Source: Kutzneria sp. CA-103260
GTDB taxonomy: Bacteria > Actinomycetota > Actinomycetes > Mycobacteriales > Pseudonocardiaceae
Direction: 5' to 3'
Length of the DNA stretch: 64,000 nt
Assembly: GCF_018263855.1 (NCBI RefSeq)
Contig: NZ_CP073318.1
Span: 5,828,001-5,892,000 of the forward strand
Shown: positions 58,500 to 64,000 of the stretch, piece by piece
Layout: each line of letters starts with the position of its first letter
Position numbering within the stretch: position 1 is the first letter of the stretch
Program-made: the position numbers and the translations under genes
The notes under the pieces: generated by a model
The model's database searches: none
What the model was told of the DNA's origin: nothing
What the model saw: the letters and a program-made list of their open reading frames with translations, nothing else

Positions 58500-59585
58500 G
58501 TGACGGACTATCGGTGGATCGCCGAGGCCAAGGACCGGCCGGTGCTGGTCGTGGGCAGCTCGCTCGGCGCCGACGCGCGGATGTGGCGGGAGCAGCTGCC
58601 GGCGCTCGGCGAGACGATGCGGCTGGTGCTGATCGACCACCCCGGCCACGGCGGCACCGTGCCGGAGAAGGGCGTCGACACCATCGAGAAGCTCGGCCGG
58701 CGCACGCTGCGGCTGCTCGACGAGCTCGGCGTGGAACGGGCCGACTACCTCGGGCTGTCGCTAGGCGGCATGGTCGGCCTGTGGCTGGCCGCCAACGCGC
58801 CGGGGCGGATCGACCGGCTGGCGGTGTGCTGCACGACCGCCTACTTCGGCACCCCCGAGTCGTGGCTGGACCGGGCCGCGACGGTGCGGGCCAACGGCAC
58901 CGCCTCGATCGCCGAGGCGGTGGTGGACCGTTGGGTGACCGCCGACTACGGCGACCGGACCTGGCTGGTGGACATGATGTCCGCCGTCGACCGCGAGGGC
59001 TACGCGGCGTGCTGCGAGGCGCTGGCCGCGCTGGACCTGCGGGCCGCGCTGCCGTCGATCACGGCCCCGACGCTGGTGGTGGCCGGCGACGCCGACCGGG
59101 CCACGCCGGTGGAGCACGGGCAGGCCATCGCCGACGCCATCCCGGGCGCACGGCTGAAGGTCGTGCCGGGAGCGCATCTGGCCCCGGTGGAGTCACCCGA
59201 TGTGGTGACTCCATTGTTGGTGGAGCACTTCACCTCGGTGCGCCGGCAGGTGCTCGGCGACGCCCACGTGGACCGGGCCCAGGCCGCGACCACGCCGTTC
59301 ACCGCCGACTTCCAGGACTTCATCGCCCGCTACGCCTGGGGCGACATCTGGACCCGCCCCGGCCTGGACCGACGCACCCGCAGCGCGATCACGCTGGCCA
59401 TGCTGGCCACCCTGCAGCACGAGGACGAGCTGGCCATGCACGTGCGGGCCGCGCTGCGCAACGGGATGACCACCGAGGAGATCAAGGAGGTGCTGCTCCA
59501 GGTCGCGGTGTACGCGGGCGTGCCCACGGCGAACCGGGCGTTCCGAATCGCTGACCAGGTGCTGTCTACCCTGGACACACCATGA
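58500..59585 (+). CDS. pcaL: 3-oxoadipate enol-lactonase / 4-carboxymuconolactone decarboxylase fusion
   Basis: A 361-residue fusion. Residues 1-245 form the PcaD-like alpha/beta hydrolase (VVGSSLGADARMW, nucleophile in LGLSLGGMVG, catalytic His in PGAHLAPVE). Residues 260-361 form the PcaC-like decarboxylase (FIARYAWGDIWTRPGLDRRT and HVRAALRNGMTTEEI). This fusion is characteristic of actinobacteria. In other actinomycetes pcaB usually sits just before it; here pcaG abuts directly. Confidence 0.93.
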   Translation: MTDYRWIAEAKDRPVLVVGSSLGADARMWREQLPALGETMRLVLIDHPGHGGTVPEKGVDTIEKLGRRTLRLLDELGVERADYLGLSLGGMVGLWLAANAPGRIDRLAVCCTTAYFGTPESWLDRAATVRANGTASIAEAVVDRWVTADYGDRTWLVDMMSAVDREGYAACCEALAALDLRAALPSITAPTLVVAGDADRATPVEHGQAIADAIPGARLKVVPGAHLAPVESPDVVTPLLVEHFTSVRRQVLGDAHVDRAQAATTPFTADFQDFIARYAWGDIWTRPGLDRRTRSAITLAMLATLQHEDELAMHVRAALRNGMTTEEIKEVLLQVAVYAGVPTANRAFRIADQVLSTLDTP

Positions 59586-60376
59586 CCGAAACACCCGGCT
59601 CCGAGTCCTCCCGAGGCAGCGCTTTCGTCCAGTCCCTGGAGCGGGGGCTGGCGGTGATCCGCGCCTTCGACGCCGAGCACGACGAGCTGACGCTCAGCGA
59701 CGTCGCCCGGGCCACCGGCCTCACCCGGGCCGCCGCCCGGCGGTTCCTGCACACCCTGGTGGAGCTGGGCTACATGCGCACCGACGGCCGGCTGTTCGCG
59801 CTGCGGCCGCGCATCCTGGAGCTGGGCTACGCCTACCTGTCCAGCATGGGGCTGCCCGAGGTGGCGCAGCCGCACCTGGAGACCCTGGTGTCGCAGGTGC
59901 ACGAGTCCAGTTCGGTGTCGGTGCTGGACGGCCTGGACGTGGTGTACGTGGCCCGCGTGCCGACCAAGCGGATCATGACCGTGAGCATCGCGGTCGGCAC
60001 CCGGTTCCCGGCCTACGCCACCTCGATGGGCCGGGTGCTGCTGGCCGCGCAGACCGACGAGTGGCTGGACCACTACCTCAAGGAGGTCCAGCTGCGGCCG
60101 TTGACCCGGTACACCACCGTGGAGGAGCGGCTGCTGCGGGCCATCCTCGAGCACGTCCGCGAACAGGGCTGGTCGCTGGTGGACCAGGAGCTGGAGGAGG
60201 GCCTGCGCTCCATCGCGGTGCCGGTGCACAATCCGGACGGCACCGTGGCCGCCGCCGTGAACGTGTCGGCGCACGCCAGCCGGGGCAGTTCTGACGACAT
60301 CCGGGTGGAACTGCTGCCGCCACTGCGGGCCGCCGCTCTGGCCATCGAACACGACCTCCGCGGCAACCACCACTGA
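59582..60376 (+). CDS. pcaR: IclR-family regulator of the pca operon
   Basis: A 264-residue IclR-type regulator. A helix-turn-helix at 25-75 (LSDVARATGLTRAAARRFLH) is followed by an effector domain with VYVARVPTKRIMTVSIAVGT, YATSMGRVLLA, WSLVDQELEEGLRSIAVPV and VNVSAHASR. Its ATG overlaps the pcaL stop, so it is the last gene of the operon. It matches the PcaR/PobR/CatR group, which respond to protocatechuate, 3-oxoadipate or similar compounds. The likely site is the inverted repeat at 54130-54165. Confidence 0.88.
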   Translation: MTETPGSESSRGSAFVQSLERGLAVIRAFDAEHDELTLSDVARATGLTRAAARRFLHTLVELGYMRTDGRLFALRPRILELGYAYLSSMGLPEVAQPHLETLVSQVHESSSVSVLDGLDVVYVARVPTKRIMTVSIAVGTRFPAYATSMGRVLLAAQTDEWLDHYLKEVQLRPLTRYTTVEERLLRAILEHVREQGWSLVDQELEEGLRSIAVPVHNPDGTVAAAVNVSAHASRGSSDDIRVELLPPLRAAALAIEHDLRGNHH

Positions 60377-60531
60377 CGTTCGGGTGTCTCCAAGACCCAC
60401 AAACCCCGGTGCTCGTCACCGTCAACGAACACAAACCCGGAACCACCCGTTCCGCCGAACGCGAACGACATGCGCCGTTCGGCGGAAATAACACGTCCGG
60501 AATGTCGGCTGAAACAACCGGAACAAACGAA

Positions 60532-60558
60532 AGGCCCGCCACTCAAGGTGACGGGCCT
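60532..60558 (-). terminator. Rho-independent-like terminator of cspA
   Basis: On the minus strand a 7-bp stem (AGGCCCG/CGGGCCT) with a 13-base loop is followed by TTTCGTTTGTT, a rare T-rich tail for this genome. It lies 42 bp after the cspA stop and may also stop readthrough from pcaR. Confidence 0.7.
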
Positions 60559-60599
60559 CGCTCAGCCGAACCATGTCAGCCGATATCGGTCAGCCGATC

Positions 60600-60803
60600 T
60601 CAGATCGCACGCACGCCCATGGCCTGCGGGCCCTTCTGACCCTGCCCGACCTCGAACTCGACCCGCTGGTTCTCCTCCAGGGTGCGGAAGCCGTTGCCCT
60701 GGATCTCCGAGTAGTGCACGAAAACGTCAGCGCCACCATCGGTCGGGGCGATGAAGCCGAAGCCCTTCTCCGAGTTGAACCACTTGACGGTGCCCTGAGC
60801 CAC
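60600..60803 (-). CDS. cspA: Cold shock protein (CspA family)
   Basis: A 67-residue single-domain RNA chaperone. KWFNSEKGFGFI carries RNP1 and ADVFVHYSEI carries RNP2; the end MGVRAI is typical of actinobacterial CspA. It starts at GTG 60803 behind GAGGAG. It melts RNA structure at low temperature or acts as a general translation aid. The long upstream region (60804-61155) may contain a structured leader. Confidence 0.95.
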   Translation of the reverse strand: MAQGTVKWFNSEKGFGFIAPTDGGADVFVHYSEIQGNGFRTLEENQRVEFEVGQGQKGPQAMGVRAI

Positions 60804-61155
60804 TTGATCTATCTCCTCAAACAGGTACTACGTCTCGCCGCAACCACGACGCTACGGGTCTGACCGCGGGCGGGGGACTTCACCCGGTTCCCTGCGAGGA
60901 GGACCACCGCCCGCGACTTCTTCCGCGAGCGTGGATACGACACGAACACAGAATGCGACCGGACACAGTCAACCACATCGGACGCGCGGGGTGGAAGTCC
61001 GCCACCCGTACAGGTGTGACCGGTGGCACCCGTGCCTCTTGACGCGACAACAGTTCGCCACTTAAATCATGACCCGAAATAAGGTGTGACGCGCGCACCG
61101 CCATCGAGCCTCACACACCGACGGACCCTGTGAACCTGTCGAACGAGGTGCTGCC
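60804..61155. other. Divergent promoter region of cspA and the GH30 gene
   Basis: No gene is supported in 352 bp. The cspA-proximal 150 bp probably include its 5-prime leader. No clear operator or promoter hexamer pair was found for either gene. Confidence 0.5.
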
Positions 61156-62994
61156 GTGCGACCAACGCTGCTCGTCGTGCCCCTGTTACTCGTGGCGGGA
61201 GTTCTGGCCGCTCCGGCCGCGAACGCCGCGAACGAGTCCGTGAACATCTGGCTGACCACCACCAACGACTCCGGCGGCCGCAACGTCACCCGCGGCCTGC
61301 AACAGCAGACCCCGATCAGCTTCTCCGCCGGCACCGGGACCGGCCAGCAGACCATCACGGTCGACGAGAACACCCGGTACCAGCAGTTCGAGGGGGCCGG
61401 CGCGTCGTTCACCGACACCGCCGCGTACCTGATGAACTCCAGCGGCGCCCTGTCCGCCGCGACCCGCAACGCCACCATGACCAAGCTGTTCGACCCGGTC
61501 AACGGCATCGGCCTGGACTTCCTGCGCAACCCGATGGGCGCCTCGGACCTGGCCCGCAACAGCTACACCTACGACGACGGCGCGGCCGACCCGAACCTGA
61601 ACAACTTCACGCTGTCGCACGACATGGTCGACGTCATCCCGCTGACCAAGCAGGCCAAGCAGCTCAACCCGCAGCTGAAGGTCATGGGCTCGCCGTGGAC
61701 CGCGCCGCCGTGGATGAAGGACAACAACTCCTATATCCAGGGCTGGCTGCAGTCGCAGTACTACCAGGCCTACGCCAACTACTTCGTCAAGTACATCCAG
61801 GGCTACGCGGCGCAGGGCATCCCGGTCGACTACGTGTCCGAGCAGAACGAGCCGACCGTCGGCGGCAACTACCCCGGCATGAACTGGAACGGCACCGGGC
61901 TGGCCTACTTCGCCAAGACCAACCTGCTGCCGGCGTTGCACAACGCCGGGCTGTCCACCAAGGTGCTGGCGCTGGACTGGAACTGGGACAGTTACGACAG
62001 CTTCGGGGCCCCGACGGTCACCGACTCGTCGATCCGCAACGACCCGAACTTCGGCGGCGTGGCGTGGCACGGCTACGAGGGCGACGTCTCCGAGCAGACC
62101 ACGGTCCACAACCAGTACCCGTCGATGAACATGTACGAGACCGAGCACTCGGGCGGCAACTGGATCGGCAATCAGCAGAACGAGGACATGAACAACATCA
62201 TCGACTACACCCGCAACTGGGACCGTAGCGTGGTGAAGTGGAGCCTCGCGGTCAACGAGTCGCAGGGCCCGAACAACGGCGGCTGCAACACCTGCACCGG
62301 CCTGATCACGGTGCACCAGAACGACAGCCAGCGCGGCCAGGTCGACTACAACATCGAGTACTACGACATGGGCCAACTGACCAAGTTCGTCAAGCCCGGC
62401 GCCACCCGCATCGCCTCCAACGACGGCGCCGTGCGCAACGTCGCCTGGATCAACCCGGACGGCTCCAAGGCCCTGGTCGCCTACAACCCCAGCGGCAGCG
62501 CGCAGAGCGTAAGGGTCAACTGGGGCAACGAGTCCTTCACCTACTCGGTCCCGGCGGCCACCAGCGCGACCTTCACCTGGAGCGGCACGCAGGGCGGCAC
62601 CACCACCCCGCCGCCGGGCGGCGGCACCATCACCGGCATCGGCGGCAAGTGCGTGGACGTCGCCGGGGCCAACAGCGCCAACGGCACCCAGGTGCAGCTC
62701 TACACCTGCAACGGCAGCACGGCGCAGACCTGGACCCAATCCGGCAGCGCGCTGCAGGCCCTGGGCAAGTGCCTCGACGTGGCCTCGGCCGGCACCGCCA
62801 ACGGCACGAAGGTCCAGTTGTACGACTGCAACGGCACCGCCGCGCAGCAGTGGACCTTGAACTCCCAACGCGAACTGGTCAACACCGGTTCCGGTAAATG
62901 TCTGGACGCCACCAACCAGAGTTCCGCCGACGGCACCCCGTTGCAGATCTGGTCCTGCACCGGAACAGCCAACCAGCAGTGGACGCTCAACTGA
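61156..62994 (+). CDS. Secreted GH30 glycosidase (glucosylceramidase-like) with ricin-type lectin domain
   Basis: A 612-residue exported enzyme starting at GTG 61156. Signal peptide 1-27. The GH30 barrel and its side beta domain span about 40-480: QQFEGAGASFTDTAAY, MGSPWTAPPWMK, the acid/base Glu232 in SEQNEPT and the nucleophile near Glu330 in YETEHSGGNW. A Pro/Gly linker leads to a RICIN trefoil (490-612) with three KCxD...QxW repeats (GKCVDVAG, GKCLDVAS, GKCLDATN). Subfamily 1-like features suggest a beta-glucosidase, beta-1,6-glucanase or glucosylceramidase; the exact substrate is open. Confidence 0.9.
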   Translation: MRPTLLVVPLLLVAGVLAAPAANAANESVNIWLTTTNDSGGRNVTRGLQQQTPISFSAGTGTGQQTITVDENTRYQQFEGAGASFTDTAAYLMNSSGALSAATRNATMTKLFDPVNGIGLDFLRNPMGASDLARNSYTYDDGAADPNLNNFTLSHDMVDVIPLTKQAKQLNPQLKVMGSPWTAPPWMKDNNSYIQGWLQSQYYQAYANYFVKYIQGYAAQGIPVDYVSEQNEPTVGGNYPGMNWNGTGLAYFAKTNLLPALHNAGLSTKVLALDWNWDSYDSFGAPTVTDSSIRNDPNFGGVAWHGYEGDVSEQTTVHNQYPSMNMYETEHSGGNWIGNQQNEDMNNIIDYTRNWDRSVVKWSLAVNESQGPNNGGCNTCTGLITVHQNDSQRGQVDYNIEYYDMGQLTKFVKPGATRIASNDGAVRNVAWINPDGSKALVAYNPSGSAQSVRVNWGNESFTYSVPAATSATFTWSGTQGGTTTPPPGGGTITGIGGKCVDVAGANSANGTQVQLYTCNGSTAQTWTQSGSALQALGKCLDVASAGTANGTKVQLYDCNGTAAQQWTLNSQRELVNTGSGKCLDATNQSSADGTPLQIWSCTGTANQQWTLN

Positions 62995-63022
62995 CGTCCT
63001 GATCACCAGATAAAAGCTCCGT

Positions 63023-63059
63023 CCCGGTCCGTCGCGCGTTCCGCCCGCGATGGACCGGG
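63023..63059 (+). terminator. Hairpin terminator of the GH30 gene
   Basis: CCCGGTCCGTCGCG (63023-63036) pairs with CGCGATGGACCGGG (63046-63059) with one wobble mismatch. It begins 29 bp after the stop codon. Confidence 0.65.
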
Positions 63060-63270
63060 GCGGTCCTCACGTTCCCAGAACTAGGCACCACCTGCGGTTT
63101 TGCGCCCGAACGCACTATTGATCGAGCGCCATCCGGTGGGTATAAATACCGCACGGAATTCGCCCGCGTTCTCCCTCGCCGTCGCCGCTCACGGACGTTT
63201 TCCGAAAAATGCCGGATTTTCACCCCTGCCTGCACGATTCCGGCCGTGCAATACCTGTAGGAGATCGACC

Positions 63271-64000
63271 ATGCGCATCAGAAGAACAAGAGCGGCGCTG
63301 ACCGCCGCACTGCCCGTGGCGGCGGCCGCGGCCATGCTGGCCGGCCAGCCCGCCGCGATCGCGGCCCCGGCCGCGGGCGGGGCCTTCCCGGCCCACTACG
63401 CCGCTCCCTACCTGCAGATCAGCGACTCGGACTCGGGCCAGATGGCCGCCGACATGAGCGCGACCGGCACCAAGTACTTCACGCTGGCGTTCCTGACGCC
63501 GCAGTCCGGCTGCACGCCGGTCTGGGAGGCCAACGGCACCGGCGTCGGCTCGTTCGCCTCGCAGGTCGCCGCCATCCAGAACGCCGGCGGCAACGTCATC
63601 CCGTCCTTCGGCGGGGCCGAGGGCGGCGAGCTGGCCCAGACCTGCACCAACGTGTCCAGCCTGACCGCGGCGTACGCCAACGTGGTCAACACCTACGGCG
63701 CCAACCGCCTCGACTTCGACATCGAGGGCAGCGTCATCAAGGACACCGCGTCCATCGCCCGCCGGGACCAGGCGCTGGCCGCGCTGCAGGCGCAGAACCC
63801 GAACGTGCAGGTCGACTACACGCTCGGCGTCGGCTCCGACGGCCTTGAGGGCGACCAGATGACCGTCCTCAACGACGCCAAGGCCAAGGGCGTCAACGTC
63901 AGCGTCATCAACCTGATGGTGATGGACTTCTACGACGGCCAGCCGGTCATCAACGACGCGCTGTCCGCGGCCCGCAACGCGGCCAACCAGATCGCCGGTC
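63271..64000 (+). CDS. Secreted GH18 chitinase, 3-prime truncated by the window
   Basis: The first 243 residues are present. The ATG at 63271 follows TAGGAG. After a signal peptide (1-32) comes a GH18 barrel with the DxDxE motif at Asp148, Asp150 and Glu152 (RLDFDIEG), Glu152 being the proton donor; VIPSFGGAEGGE forms the preceding SxGG strand. VSVINLMVMDFYDG is the next barrel strand. It would hydrolyse chitin outside the cell. A palindromic GGTATAAATACC at 63139-63150 lies upstream, but no DasR-like site was seen there. Confidence 0.92.
   Translation, partial: MRIRRTRAALTAALPVAAAAAMLAGQPAAIAAPAAGGAFPAHYAAPYLQISDSDSGQMAADMSATGTKYFTLAFLTPQSGCTPVWEANGTGVGSFASQVAAIQNAGGNVIPSFGGAEGGELAQTCTNVSSLTAAYANVVNTYGANRLDFDIEGSVIKDTASIARRDQALAALQAQNPNVQVDYTLGVGSDGLEGDQMTVLNDAKAKGVNVSVINLMVMDFYDGQPVINDALSAARNAANQIAG

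Overview
The window is high-GC actinobacterial DNA with many GTG starts, ATGA/GTGA gene overlaps, and TetR, MmyB-like, PadR, IclR and LysR regulators. It also holds an EspG-type ESX protein and many secreted glycan hydrolases. The best fit is a saprophytic member of the Pseudonocardiales, and the gene content is Kutzneria-like. That placement is an inference from content, not a computed phylogeny.

Layout. 1-13 kb holds a patatin fragment, a multidomain GH87 alpha-1,3-glucanase, an aldo-keto reductase/TetR pair, an MmyB-type regulator/SDR pair, a GH25 lysozyme and a large sedolisin protease with kelch repeats. 13.4-28.5 kb is a biosynthetic gene cluster. Twelve minus-strand genes (13360-25058), nearly all overlapping or a few bases apart, encode a GriI/GriH pair for 3-amino-4-hydroxybenzoate, two AMP-forming ligases, two acyl carrier proteins, a ketosynthase, a half-length ketosynthase-like partner, a NAD-dependent reductase, a small unknown protein, and a CreE-like flavoenzyme with a CreD-like lyase that should make nitrous acid. 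A flavodoxin, an MFS exporter and a LysR regulator follow divergently.

28.7-40 kb holds a triple-repeat ricin lectin, cholesterol oxidase, a beta-lactamase-like lipoprotein, a GH3 enzyme behind a DasR-like site, a complete ISL3-family element next to gene remnants, an SDR/TetR pair, an enoyl-CoA hydratase, an epoxide-hydrolase-like protein and a slipin. 41-48.7 kb holds a second, unpaired CreE-like flavoprotein and a beta-oxidation-type operon (SDR, two acyl-CoA dehydrogenases, MaoC hydratase). 48.9-54 kb holds a PadR regulator facing a secreted protein across a 16-bp inverted repeat, a GH27 alpha-galactosidase, a GNAT protein and EspG. 54.2-60.4 kb is a protocatechuate operon, pcaIJFHG-L-R, without pcaB. 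The window ends with cspA, a GH30 glucosylceramidase and a truncated GH18 chitinase.

How it fits together. In the cluster, aspartate semialdehyde and dihydroxyacetone phosphate would give 3-amino-4-hydroxybenzoate. A ligase and ACP would load it, and the type II ketosynthase would extend it by a two-carbon unit. Aspartate-derived nitrite would then diazotise the aryl amine, and a reductase could replace the diazo group with hydride. This matches the logic of the avenalumic acid (ava) and p-coumaric acid (cma) clusters known from actinomycetes, so the likely product is a p-coumarate-type or diazo aromatic. The pca operon lower in the window could catabolise related aromatics. Two junctions inside that operon carry short linker reading frames built from the same repeat, coupled by GTGA overlaps on both sides; I do not recognise these as a described element.

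No tRNA, rRNA, CRISPR array or replication origin was seen.
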